In this document: positions 48,236 to 62,200 of the stretch, in pieces
Layout of the letters: the number at the start of each line of letters is the position of its first letter
How positions within the stretch are numbered: position 1 is the first letter of the stretch
From: Oryzias latipes
Taxonomy: Eukaryota; Chordata; Actinopteri; Beloniformes; Adrianichthyidae
Reading direction: 5' to 3'
Assembly: GCF_002234675.1 (NCBI RefSeq)
Contig: NC_019859.2
Location: 693,240-757,239, forward strand
Length of the DNA stretch: 64,000 bases
The notes under the pieces: generated by a model
Database searches by the model: none
Told to the model about the DNA's origin: nothing
What the model saw: only the letters and a program-made list of their open reading frames with translations
Program-made: the position numbers and the translations under genes

Positions 48236-51200
48236 ATGATGGACGAGCACGCGGGCCCCGGGGTGTTCCTGAGCGGCGGCGGTTCGGGCTCGGCTCCGCA
48301 TCTGGGCTCCGTGAGCGGCGGAGAGGCGGCCCGCGCGCGGTACAGCGTCCCAGGAATCCTGCACTTCCTGCAGCACGAGTGGGCGCGCTTCGAGGTGGAG
48401 CGCGCGCACTGGGAGGTGGAGCGCGCCAAGCTGCAGGTGAGACCCGCGCGGTTCCGATAATGTGTCCAATTGGACGCTGGCATGGGCAGGTCAACCTGTG
48501 CGCTGACGTCACTGACCTGTGCAGGAGCGGAGGTGGCCGCAGATCCAGAGCTGTTTGTTTGTTTACTGCTGGCCTCATAAGTCCAAATGACTGTAGATCC
48601 ATTATCGGACAGGCTTTGATGAATCGGTTTCCGGTTGAAAAAAAAAATTAAATTTCTGAACAATTGTTTTTCAGAATAATATTAAAAGGGATCAATTAAA
48701 AAAGCCCAGTGGCTGTTCGATCCCCAGGCTGGACGCTGACCCCCCACCTCCTTACTTTAGGACCCCTGTGAGCTGAAGCAGAACTTTCCATCAGCGCACA
48801 GCTGTCTGCTTCTGGACCCGAGTGGTTCTGTTTGGATCTCCAGGAGTTCCTCCTCTGAGTTCTGCAGGACTCTCGGCTTCGGTGCTGTGAGGAAACATCT
48901 GCAGACCCCCCCCCCCCCCACACACACACACAGATGCTCGGTGGAACTTGTAGAAGAACCAGCAGAACCATTGTTGCAGCATGTTTGGTTCTTCTTCACT
49001 GAACCTGCAACCCAACCTTTCAAAGTTCTGCAGAAGGCTTTTATTTTGACAAGGTACAGGAAGCTCTGATTCTCAGTTCTAACTCTGATGATCAGAATAT
49101 GATTAAGGAAAATGGAGCCTGAAGTGGGAGGGGCACGTAGACCGGCGTTGACTCCGCCCACCTCAACCGAAAAGGCCAAATGGGCGGGACAAAGTTTGAA
49201 GGTCCGTTGGATTCCATGAGGTTCTAACTGGTCCCTCCAGAATCGCACCACTGCAACTCTGCTACAACTGCGGCCAAAGCGACCCGTTCTGGACCGTTCT
49301 GGACCCGTTTGGTGGTTCTGCTCTCTGCAGTGAACACAGTGGGAATCCTAGTGGGCCTAATAGGATCCTTGGGGAACCCCACAACTGATGAAGACGTCTC
49401 CTGCATCTTCATCACCTCCCTGAGGTGCCGTTTCCCAGATCTCACCTGAAGGCATCACACAAAAAACGCTGCTTTCAAAGACAATCGGTTATTGATTAGC
49501 AGATGATGACTCATCTTCAACTTTAAGTGATGATGATGGTTGAGCTGTGGTTCAGCGGCCGGCCTCCTGTTTCCTCTGAGGTCATTCTCTGGGAGGAAGA
49601 GGAAGCTGAGTCAGCGAGGGGAGGGGCCACTTCTGCTCCAGAAGCAGAAGGTGGTGGGTGTCCTGCAGGACCGCTGAGGGGGGTTCTGGACCGTTGGCCC
49701 GTTTCAGACAGAGTTTCTGGGCTGACCGGGTTTTGACGGCTCTTCTAGACCCGCCATCAAATCTCTGATGTTTCATAACTTTGACATCAGACGCGATGAA
49801 GGTCACGATGAAAACTGCCTCATGTGGGTCCAGAGTCGGACCTGAGCTGATGCTCTCCGGGTCAGAACCCCCCTCCATCCTGAGGGGGCAAAAGAGCTAC
49901 ATCCCCCTCCTCCTCCTCCTCTCATGCTGTGAGAGATTGTGTTGTCATGGCGACGGCTGTGTCTCTTAAGAATAAAAAAGGGAAAAGGCAAACTTCATCA
50001 TCACAGGTTCAATTCCGACGTGCGACTCAGCAGAGCTTCTCCCTCCTCCTCCTCTTCTGGGGGGGGGGGGGGGGGATCCTTCAGGATTGGAGCTTCTCTC
50101 GTGGTTCTGGTTCTGATCCAGGTGAACAGGCTTCAGATTTTCCCTTTTCAGCTTCATCCTGAGAGGGTGGGAACGACCGTGGAGAAGGTTCTGGAAATGA
50201 GAGGCGTTCAAGGCCCGCTCTGAAACCACACGTTCAAACCGGTCAGAACCGCTAAGAACCCACCCACCAGCTGCAGATCTGCTCCCACACAGCAGAGCAG
50301 AGGGCATCTGCAGGCGCCATGGCAACGAATGAAGAGGCATCACAGCGACGAGGCGCCGCCAACCGTGATGGTGAGACGCTTGAAGCTGGAGAGAAAGAAC
50401 GATGGAACAGCCGAGGCCCTCTAGTGGTGGACAGATGTTACTGTAAAACACGGAATGAGCTTCTAACCAGGGACTGTATAAGAAAAGTGGACTGAGTGAC
50501 TCCTCCCCCCCCGGCTCTCCAAACAGGAAGTGGCTCCAAGAAGCCAAAACCCCGTCGACGTCTCTAGAGAAACAAACATGTTCCTCTGTCGTTCTATTGG
50601 TCAGGAGAACCGTTCCTGATCTGACACCTTCAACATCGTCTTGATAATCCTCCTTATTCTGGAGTTCAAGTTATTCAAGTCCAAAACTGACCAATCAGAT
50701 GCCCTAGTAAAAGTAGGTGGAGCCTGCTGGCCCCCCCTTTGAATGTTCAAAATGTTCTTCCGAGCCTGCTTTCAGTGGAAGGGGTGTGGCTTTCCACCAA
50801 GCTCACTCCTGATTGGCGACAGGGGTTGACATAGCCCAGAAATTTGCACTGGCCCACAGGGCCAGTAGTTTTTGAAAGTTACTGGCCCGACACCGCGCAT
50901 AGCGGGACCCGCCGCTCCGCAGGTGCTTGCAACTTTAGGGGGGTCTGTGGGCATGCCCCCCCGGAAACTTTTAATATGGTACAATTTGGTGCATTCTGGT
51001 GACATCACTTATTTCTACACTTTTCAATGACTGAAAATAGAGCATATCAAACTTAAATCTGCTCTAGTCTGTTTCAGATGTTTTGAAGTGTAGTAGGTAA
51101 CACTAGTTCAGAAGTTTTCATGGTGCTTCTAACGGCAAATATCGCAATAAATCATAAACCTTAAATGTGTTAAAACAATCTAATGGCAGCTTGAACCATT

Positions 51201-54200
51201 TAACGAATCAAATAAATCCCTTAATGCATTTGACCAATCGGATGGACGCCTTCACATTGTTGACCAATCAGATGGAGCCCTGTTATGTTAGATGTTTGTA
51301 ACCTATGTCAACGTGGCTCATTTGGAGTATAATTTTTAAACTGGGAATGGTTATTTGGTTATTTTGCTGTTTGTTTATATACCGCAAATTATATCGTTAT
51401 CGCAATTTTAATCTCTGATATGGCATATCGCGAGTTTTCCTCATATTGTGCAGGTCTAACTGAGATCATTCAGCTAACTAGAAATACTTACTGCTTACAG
51501 TGTTGTAAAGAAAAACAAAATTAAGTAGTTTAACATTCTACTGCATTTGAGTCTGAGATTCAGGTATTTGGAGTTGCCTTTGATTCTTTGACATTCAGCT
51601 TAAAGCTTAGTGGATACAGTTTCATCTTCAATGCATTCATTAAATATCTTGCTGTCCATACTACTAATTAATAACTACTAACATATTCCTATCTATTCCT
51701 GCCATGTCTTCCACATCTCTGACATGCTTCAGTCTCTCTTCAGTGACGGTGTCGGATTTATAATCAAATGTAATAATAACCCACTGGCTTGTGCCTTCAT
51801 TGTTGCTGTTTAACATTGTTTTGTATTGAATTGTTACATTCAATAAAGTTTGAAAAAAAAAGTAGTGAGCGCGTGCCGCGTGGTGCTCGGCAGTGAAAGC
51901 CGAGCGCGAGCGCGCGCAGGCGGGAGAGAAGGAGAAGTGATCAAAGGTTTCCCATAGAAACCCTTGAAGTCTGAACACAGGACTAGCAGAAAAACTAAAT
52001 TATGAAAACGAGGTAAATCTACACGTTTTCGCAAAATTTACTTTATTGAAAAAGGTGAAGAATATATAAACCGTTAGATATTTTAGTGGCCCGAGCGGAC
52101 AAGTGAAAAGTAAAGTCTTGTGGTCCGCACTGCTCGAAAAACAGGACCGGGCCAGCGGACAAATGGCTATGTCGAGCCCTGCATAGAGACATCCACTCAG
52201 ACCGACTCGGACCAATCGCTGCTTTCTGACGATGTCTGGCTCCAACATGGCGGCATCCGTGCTGCAGAGCAACGGCGTCTGGAGCCAGACGTAGATGGTG
52301 TTCTGTGGACGACGTCACGCCTGCTCAGTCCAGTTCTCTGATACAGTCCAGGCTTCAGACACATGAGGAGTATTTTTGTACAAACTCCTTTTGACTTGAG
52401 GATGAACTTCATGTACAGACAGAGGAGCGGGGTATTATTGAGGGGGGGCGGTACTTTCTGCCTGAGAAGATCCCATCTTCTCTGCTGGGGGGTTCTGCGT
52501 GGCCCCCGGAGCTCCTCTCGGCTCGGTCTTACATGAACATGTGGGAAAACGGAGGACTGCGTCTCTGCTCGGCTCCTCCCACAGCGCAGTTAAGGCGGAT
52601 CAGAGGCCCGGCGTGTGATCATGTGGTTTCCCAGGAGGCTTTGGGGTCCTAACCCCCCCTGACCTTTAGGCTTGAAACCCCCTGAAGGTGGCCTGAGCTG
52701 GATTAGTTTCACCTTCAGCCCTGACCCCTGGTCTGACCTTTGGGGAGGTCATGACCTGTCCTGTCAGTCTGACCCTTCAGGGCCTCCGTAGATCCGTGGC
52801 GTCTCCTCCATCGGCGCTGGATTCTCTCTGGAAGCTTCTGCCTGCCGCTCCAGAGTCTCTGGTTCTTCAGAGTTTAGGGACATGGAGTGACCTTCATGCC
52901 GCCACGCTGGACACAAAACGTTCTAAGATGCAAATTAAAATATTACGTATTTGCTTTCCATTTTTCTGCCTTCATATTTTATTTCTTTTTTGCTTTCAAA
53001 AACTTTTATTTCAAAAAATTTTTTTGCTTTCAAAATCTATTTTTGCGTTTGCAGCACTAATGTTTTCATGCGTTGTGTGTCATCTCTCTTTTTCCTATCT
53101 TTGATTTTTGCTCTCATAGGTTTCAGTTTAGCTGACAAAGCTGCCATCAAACAGCTGCTGATTGGTCCAGATTCTAACCAATCAGGCGTCTCTGTCTTGA
53201 ATCGTGCTTGGAGGCAGACTACAGACCATTTCTAGTTTGTCTGGATCTACAGTTCCAAAATCCAGAGCCTGGAAATTTCCCAGAAGTCCCTGGGAAAAAC
53301 CAGTCTGCATCCATGCTCAGTAGATCAGCAAATATAGACCACAATGCATTGTGTTGGAACAATCTTTTCCAAAAAAATGTATTTAAATGTATTTTTTACA
53401 TAAACCATCAACGTTTGTATCTTCAGAAGACGGTGGACTCAGAAATAATCGACTCAAAACGCTCATTTCATTAGATTGTAACTGCATGAAATAAAAAAAT
53501 AAAAAATAGGAGTGGGCGTGGCTTCTGAATGGTTTTTAAAATCCAGAGCACTACATAGATTTTTAGTAGTTAGGAGTTAAACTGTGACGGAGCAGCAAAG
53601 CAGGTTCAGCATTTATTCACGTCACCATGGCGACCAACGTGGTTAAAATGTCTGCAGCGGGAAAAAACCATCTGAGCTCCGACTCCGTCCAGCCGCATTT
53701 TATTCCCATTAAGATTCTGAACTATTCTTTTATTTTCATCAATAAATGTTGAAATATGAAGAGAAAAGAACATTTTTTCATGAGTTTGTTTTTACTTTGA
53801 ACAAAAACACAGGAGTTCTTCAAAATAAGACAATTCTAAGTTAAAAAAGCTTCTTCTGTTAAATACATTGAGCTTCCTGTGGTGAGCGTCACTCTTCTGC
53901 TCATCACTGCTGTTCATCTTATCCAGAACACGTGTGCAGCATAGATTAATATCTGCTTTAAAGCTTCTATTGTTTTGTTTTAACAAACAGATCTTTAAGA
54001 AAATCCAACTTTATAGCAATAATTTGCTCTGCAGGATTCACACAGACACAGATAAACGTTTCAGGAGATCCTCAGCCATAAAGTCACAAATCTGACAAAA
54101 TAAAAATTAATGAATGCAAAAAAAAAGACAAAAAGGCTGGTAAAGTTCATGTTTGCTCACAGCTTTCTGTGAACATAGAGATGTTCCTGAAGAAAAGTTC

Positions 54201-57200
54201 CTAATGGAAAAGGGAACCTGTGGTTCTGCAGGCGCAGGTCGCCTTCCTGCAGGGGGAGAGGAGGGGCCAGGAGAACCTGAAGAAGGACCTGGTGAGGAGG
54301 ATCAAGATGCTGGAGTTCGTCCTAAAGCAGGAGAGGTGGGTGTTCATCACTCCAACTGCACCAAATACCAACCAGTCACGAGGCCCCGCCCCCAAAACCA
54401 CCGTGATTACCTGGGGGTTTTATCCTCAGGGCCAAGCATCACAGGCTGAAGTTTGGGACAGAACTGAACCAGGGGGAAATGGACCCTCCGAGCTACGACT
54501 CAGGTGAGTTCTGTCCATCACCGAGTCGGTTTCTGCTATGAGAACGTTTCCACCACCAGCTGCTCCACAAATTCAACTGAAAATGTCTGGATTTGGTGTA
54601 GTTCTTCTCATGTCCTGAAGGGGGAGACAGAGCCGACGAGAGACTGAAAAACGGCTATTTTAGATTAAAAAAGAGACTTTTATGCACCTCTTTCATAGCA
54701 GAATCATGTGACCACAGAGTTTGGTTGCTGCAGGTCGTCAGAGCTGTAAACATGTTTGTTTAAAATGGCGGGAAAAATGTGACCATTGGACGATGCAGGA
54801 AGTAGTTCCCAAAGTTAAGGGGGAAATACAGGAACCAACGACACGTTTCTCATCTTCAGATGAAGGAAACGACAGCGAAGCTTCCAGTCCTGCAAACAGC
54901 AGCCATCAGCTGAGCTGGAGGCAGGGACGGCAGCTGCTCCGCCAGTCAGTGCTCACACACACACACACACACACACCAGCACACTGTGGGCGTGCATGAG
55001 CGCATGTCTGTGTGTGTCATGGGAAAAGCAGCAAATCTCCTAAATCCAGATGAGGCCTCTCAGTGGGAATCACAGCCATCAGCCAATCCCTGCTCTGGGT
55101 TTGGCGTCCAGCTGATGGCGCCTCTGCCGTCTGTCTCACCAACAGCAGGTGTGAAGTCTGCACTGACGTCTGCTGCTGAGGGTGTCTGTCTCTGCCTGAC
55201 CCATCAGCCTCTGCAGAGGACATGTGGGGCTTTTCAATGATGCCACTTTCTCTAAGTGTCTTCAGTCCTGAGGTTGACCTGGCTGGTTTGTGGATCTGCC
55301 ACCGTCAAATGTAGAGACGCTTCATGTAGAGACGCTTCATGTAGAGACGCTTCATGTAGAGACGCTTCAGGACGTCTGACCATGAGAAGAAACCTCTGAG
55401 TCAGACTGACAGCTGAGGTCAGACAGGAACCGCTGTGGATGTTTGCAGATGACACTGTGGTCTGTAGTGAGAGCAGGAAGCAGATGCAGGAACATCTGGA
55501 ATTCAATTCAATTCAGTTTTATTTACACAGCCCAATATTACAACACAGTTGTCTCAACGAGCTTCACTAAATCTACAAAACATGAAATCAGATCTAAAAT
55601 ACAAAAGCTGATTCAAAAACTAAACTAAACTGGGCATCCCTGCCCTTAGACCCCCCCTTCCCAGTAAGAAAAAAACTCATTCCAAGAAAAGAAATATTAG
55701 AAGAAACCTCAGGGGTGCCCACATGAAGGAGGGATCCTCCCCCAGGACAGACAGGCGATTTACCAGAACTCTTAGAGAAGAATTAACTTATCTAAATCTA
55801 CAACTACATATATAAAGTCCAGCAGACGAGCTTCATCCAGCTGTGGTTGTGGGGACAGTCAGGGGGGCGAGTCGAGCCGGAGACAGGAACCACAGTCAGG
55901 TGTAGGAGCAGGAGCAGAGACGAGGTACTCGGTCAGGAACTGGAGCACGGATGAAACAACAGGAGTCTGGAAGCACTCCCACTCCCCAGGAGGGAAAGAG
56001 GGACAATACATGAATCACTGCACCAAACAGAGGCATGGAGAACTAAATGATGAATAATGATCAAGAATAGAGGAGAGGAAGGGTAGAAGTAGATGAGAAA
56101 AGAGGACAGAACCCCAGTGCACCATAGTTACCCCAGCTTCAACTTCTAGCAGCCTTTAAAACAAATAGTTACTATTAAGTTTAATTTAAACAAACTAACA
56201 TTAAGTTAAATAATCTCTGAATACTAACTAGTCTGACAATAAGCCTGTCCACAGAGGAATGTTTTCAGTCTAACTTTGAATGTAGAAACTGAGTCGGCCT
56301 CTCTTCCATGAGCTGGGAGTTTATTCCATAAAACAGGGGCTTGGTGGCTAAACGCTCTACCTCCAACCGTACTTTTACTAATTCTAGGAACCACAAGCAG
56401 TCCTGCATTTAGTGAGTGAAGTGTTCTGATTGGATGGTAAGGGACTATGAGGTCCTTAATATAGGACGGGGCCATTCCATGTAAGGCCTTATAGGTTAAC
56501 AGGAGGATCTTGAACTGGATTCTAGATTCTCCGGATTCACCCGGAAATGACAACACAGGAACAAAGACTTGTCAGCTCCACATGAATGGATCCATCAGAG
56601 GATCATGATGCTCTGGAGATCAGTGCAGGGAAGCAGATGGAAGCGTTTGAGAGGAGGAACAGTGATGATGATGGTGAAAGGAGGCTGAAGTTGGAGCCAC
56701 AGGAAAGAGGAGGAGGACCAAGGAAGAGGTTCATGGATGAAGGAGGACGTCTCTGCTTGGGTTGAGTGATAAATTGATGTCAATCATTTATTCAGACTGC
56801 AGCCGGACGGTTCTGTGATGAACCAAAGCTTGTAAATGAAGGCATGCGACTGAAAGACTCAAAGAACACATCCAGGAGAACATTTCCATCTTATTTGCTG
56901 AACCAAACCATCTGTTATTCTATCTCCTCATCACCTCCTCTTGTGCCAAGTCCTCTCTGTGGGGATTTTGGATATGACCCCAAAAAGGGATACAACAGGC
57001 GAAGAAAATGGATGGATGATGGATGGATGAATGATGGATGGATGATGCATGGATGATGGATGGATGATGGATGACTGGATGGATGGATGGATGGATGGAT
57101 GATGGATGTATGATGGATGGATGGATGATGGATGGATGGATGATGGATGGATGATGGTTGGATGATGGATGATGGTTGGATGATGAATGATGGATGGATG

Positions 57201-57767
57201 ATGGATGGATGGATGGTGGTTGGATAGATGGATGGATGATGGATGGATGGATGAATGATGGATGATGGATGGATGGATGATGGATGGATGGATGATGGTT
57301 GGATGATGAATGATGGATTGATGATGGTTGGACGGATGGATGGATGATGGATGGATGGATGATGGATGGATGATGGTTGGATGGATGATGGATGGATGGA
57401 TGAATGATGGATTGATGACTGTTGGATGGATGGATGGATGATGGTTGGATGGATGGATGGATGGATGATGGATGGACGATGGATGGATGGATGGATGGAT
57501 GATGGTTGGATGGATGGATGGATGGATGATGGATGGACGATGGATGATGGTTGGATGGATGATGGTTGGATGGATGATGGTTGGATGGATGATGGTTGGA
57601 TGGATGATGGTTGGATGGATGATGGTTGGATGGATGATGGATGTTCTGTCATTTGTCATTTCTGTCAAAGAAAGTAAACGGAGATAGAATCAAATGGATT
57701 TTATTTTTTACCCATGTCGCCCAGAATCTGTGGCGCCCCCTAGAGGGAGCAGCTGAGAGACAAAGCG

Positions 57768-57821
<54 letters not shown>

Positions 57822-59212
57822 GCTCCCAAACATCACCACTGAAGGCTTTTAGGGAGTCCTGTGTGTGCGTGTGCACATGCGTGCGTGTCTGTGTGAATTG
57901 TCGATGGGCTCTGCGACCCAGGAGGCTGGTACGGCGCCTCGGGGGGGGGGGGGGGGGGGGGGGTCAAACACAGTGGTGCTTTCAGCAGAAATGTCCTTCA
58001 GCTGTTGCTCCTCTGAGGTCCGGACCGGAACCAGGACTTTGGACTCTGGATTCTGTAGGTAGTCTGAGGATTTTTCACTGGATTGGATTTGAAGAGATTC
58101 CACAGCAACCGTTTCTGTCTGTGGTTGATCTCGTCCAGAGGGACTCGAACGCTGACAGAGAGCGGTAAGACGTCTGTTCACGTGGATTTTTCAGACCCAT
58201 GGTGAAAAAGTGCTGACTCGGGGAAATGTTGGGCCGTCCAAAGCGTGGCGGTCGGGTTTTCACGCTGAGAGGAGAACATGTGGGATTCTCCCTGATCACA
58301 AATGAAGATGCAAACATGAATGAGCAGCCAATCAGCACGTGTGTGTGTGTTGTTGAGGACACCTGTATGCATGCGTGAATGCGGCCGTAAACAGGAAACA
58401 GATCAACTCTGACTTCCTGTGGCACTCAGATACCTGCAGGAGGTGGGCTACAGCGACGCCATCCTGGATGTGAAGTCTCAGAGGGTGAGGGCTCTGCTGG
58501 GTCTGACCGGAGATCCCGGAGACCAACCGGCAGACGGGATGGTCAACGGCACCGAACCGTCCTCGCCGAAGGACAGGTAGAAGCTCCGCCTCCCACGTCA
58601 CGTCTGCAGACATGTTCCTGATGTCAAGCTTTTGTTGCAGCAAACCGGACCTGCCTGACCCGGCCATCATGTTGGAGGCCTTCAAGTTCATCGAGAACGC
58701 CGTGGCAGAGTTCAGCGATGAAGAAGAGGACGAGGAAGCTCGGGACAAGACCGTCCTGGACCTAGCTGCTGTGAGAAACGCTTTTACTTTACCATGAAAT
58801 CGGCCTGACGGCGGTCTGACGGCGGCCTCATGGCAGCCAGACGGCTGTCCGATGGCGGTCTGACGGCGGCCTAATGGCGGTCTTTCATTCCGTGTGGATC
58901 AGAACCGGTTTCTTCTCTTCTGACCGCCTTAGCTGCTTCCTTTTAACCTGCGGTTCTCCTTCGGTTCTCCTCTGGTTCTGCGGGTTTCACAGATGTTCTC
59001 TTCCTCTCTGACAGATGAGGAGGAAGCCGTCGTCCACGTCCTCTTCGTCCTCTTCGTCTGCCTCGTCGTCTTCAACCACGTCAGACTTCAGCGACGACCC
59101 CGACACGGAGGAGGCGCTGAAAGGTTTCGACTTCCTGACCAGCCCGGACGAGATGGACGGGCCGCCGGAGTTCAGGGGCGGCAAGGATGGCGGGGAGTGG
59201 GGTGAGGCTGAA

Positions 59213-59247
<35 letters not shown>

Positions 59248-62200
59248 CCTCCTTCTCCCTCCTGCAGAGGAGGAGCGGCGTCCTGGCGGCGAGCTGGGCT
59301 GGGACGTGGATCAGGGGCTGATCGCTCAGCTGAAGGAGCAGTACAGGAAGGAGCGCCGGGGCAAGAAGGGGGTGAAGAGTGAGTCCACCCTCCTCCTCCT
59401 CGCTTCTGCCGGTTTGGTTTTGGTTCTGGATCTTTCCGGTTCTTTGGGTCAGAGGAGCATCAGAACCTTCTCTTTCATGGTTCTGAAAGCGCTTTGATGT
59501 CCCCAGAACCGACAGAACTTCTGTCCCCTCAAAGCGTTTACGCTGCTTCAGGCAGAGCCGGACCGGGCCGAGGTCCGGGCCGAGCTGCTGCAGGGCCGGT
59601 CCGGTTCTGGTAGCTTTTCTTCACGGTGTCTGTGTGGATTTGCCTGTTGATGGGCTTCTGTAGACAAACGAAGGAGTCCTCATCCGTGTCCCCCCCAGGG
59701 CCGAACCGGTCCAAACTCCAGGACATGCTGGCCAACCTGCGGGACGCCGAGGAGCTGCCCCCCATGCAGGCGGCCGTGACGCCCCCCCTGCGGCCCAGCG
59801 TGCCCCGCATCAGCGAGCCCGACGCTGCACGCCCTGAAGACGGTAGCTCTGCCCCCGCGGTTCTGTGCGCCGCAGCAGAACCCGGGTCTCAGACTTTGTG
59901 GTGTCTGCAGAGCCGATGGCGTTCCTGCCGGCGACAGGGAAGTCCTTCCTCCTGGGGGGGGAGGATGAGGCGGTTTCCGGCGAGCTGGGGCTGGGAGAGC
60001 TGGGAGAACTGGCGGGGCTGACGGTCGCCAACGAGGCGGAAAGCCCGTCGTATGAGGTGAGTGATGCTGAGGGGGCGGGGCTTAAAGCGAGGCGCCTCAG
60101 AGACGCAGCAGCGGCTCGTCCGTCTCCAGGTGTCCAACAACAAAGACGCCCTGAGGAAGACCTGGAACCTGAGGTTCACCCTGCGGAGCCACTTCGACTC
60201 GGTCCGCGGCCTGGCCTTCCACCCGGTGGAACCGGTTCTGGTCACGGCGTCCGAGGATCACACGCTGAGGCTGTGGAACCTGCAGAGGACGGCGCCGGCC
60301 AAGAAGTGAGTCCTGCTGGACTGTGTGTTCCCGCCCGGCGTGAAGCTCTGACTTCCTGTCTGTTGGCGTCTCCTCCAGGTGTGCCGCTCTGGACGTGGAG
60401 CCCATCTACACCTTCAGGGCTCACAGGTGAGACGTCTGCCTGCCAGCTGCAGCAGGCCCCTCCCCCTCCCTGCCGTCGGGCCACACCCACTGTGTATGTT
60501 AGACCAAACCCTATGGGCGGGTCACAGGTGATGGGTGGAGAACAAAGTTCTGGTTCTGTGTTGGTTCTGTCTCCCGGTGCGGGTGTTTCTGCTCGCGCTC
60601 AGCGTTTCCTTCTGCTGCAGCGGCGCCGTCCTCTGCGTCACCATGAGCGCCAGCGGAGAGCAGTGCTTCAGCGGGGGGGTGGACGGAACCATCCAGAGCT
60701 GGAACACCCCCAACCCCAACATTGACCCCTACGACTCATACGGTAGGCCCCGCCTTCTTGTGAGGACAGCTTCCTGTGCGCCAGCGTGTTCTGACTGCGG
60801 CCTGCTGTAGAGCCCTCTGTCCTGCGGGGGGCGCTGAGCGGTCACACGGACTCTGTGTGGGGCGTGGTCTACAGCGCTGCTCACCACCGCCTCCTCTCCT
60901 GCTCCGCTGACGGGACCGTCCGGCTGTGGAACGCTGCCGACACGGCGCCGTGCCTCGCCGTTTTCAACGAGGGAGGAGGTGAGGACGTCTGGAGATCCGT
61001 TACAAACCAGGCAGGTCAGATCCGGGCCCCCCACTCTCACTGGACCCGCAGAAAGCAGAACCCTAACCTGGAAGAGGATTGAGAGGCTGAAGGAAACACC
61101 GCCGATGACCTCATCTGGCTCCTCCCCCTAAAGGAGAAAGTCGTTTTTTTTAATGTTTACATCAAAAACTTCATTAAAAGCTTTTCTGTTCTAGTTCCTT
61201 TAGTTTTAGCTGCATTTTGGTCACTTAGCTTTAATTCTGTTTTTCATCCTAACTTCTGCTTTTCTGATTTGTTTACTTTCCAACAAAAAGGTAAACAAAT
61301 CTGTTTCCTTATTTAAAGAATATTTGCAAATGTGGGACGATTTCCACACGAGGAAACCAGGACTTCTGATTGGTTAGACGTTTGATGACGTTTGTTCAAA
61401 TTGGCTGAATGTGAAGCAGGGCTGCTGTGATTGGACGTGGCTGCAGAGCGGAGACGGCCAGCAGGGGGCGCCGTTGTTGATTTACAGTAAACCCTTATTT
61501 TTCGCCGGGGTTACGTTCCAGAAAGAGCCAGTGATAGTCAAAAACCGTGAAGTAGAAATTTTTTTTACAATTAAATACTCTAGTATACATTGAAAAGAAA
61601 GAACAAACCATTTTATAGGCTCAAACATTTGTTTCACAAATCAAAGTACTTTAGAAACGTTTTTTAACAAATAACTTCTGTACAGTACTGTCAAATAATC
61701 ATTTTAATCATCAATGTGAACAGAAGGCGTCAAATCGCGGAGATTAGCCCCGCCCACCGTGACCCGCGTAATTGGATTAAACGGGAGAAAATATAAAATG
61801 ATGATTATGAAAAAATAAAAAGTACAGTCGCACAAATAGTGACTCGGGTCTATTTAACTGCTCTAAGTTCAGACTGAGCCGCTGCATCCTGACTCCGCTC
61901 TGCAGATTTTTCTCCTTTTAAAGCCCGCAGTGAAGGTGTGTGTGTTCGGGAGAAGAACATAGAGATAGGCAGTTGGTGTCGCTCTTTTTTCTTCTTCGCA
62001 AAAACATCCTTATACACCGACATGCCAACATCAACAGAATTTGCACGTACGTAATGTAAATTTGGCGAGCTGTTTTACGTACGTGTACATATTAAACTGC
62101 AACGTTATTGACGCACAGGTAGAGAAGAAGCAGAGTGGCTTTTTAGCCAATCAGAATGCAGAACACAATGCACGATGCAAATCCATGAAGTAGCGAAACC

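Noticed and set aside
48051-48663. Minus-strand frames up to 197 codons opposite strn exon 1
   Set aside because: They are antisense shadows of a CG-rich first exon, which commonly has open antisense frames.
56915-57668. Minus-strand Ile-His-Pro-Ser repeat frames of 245 codons
   Set aside because: Translation of the GGAT/GATG array in strn intron 4.
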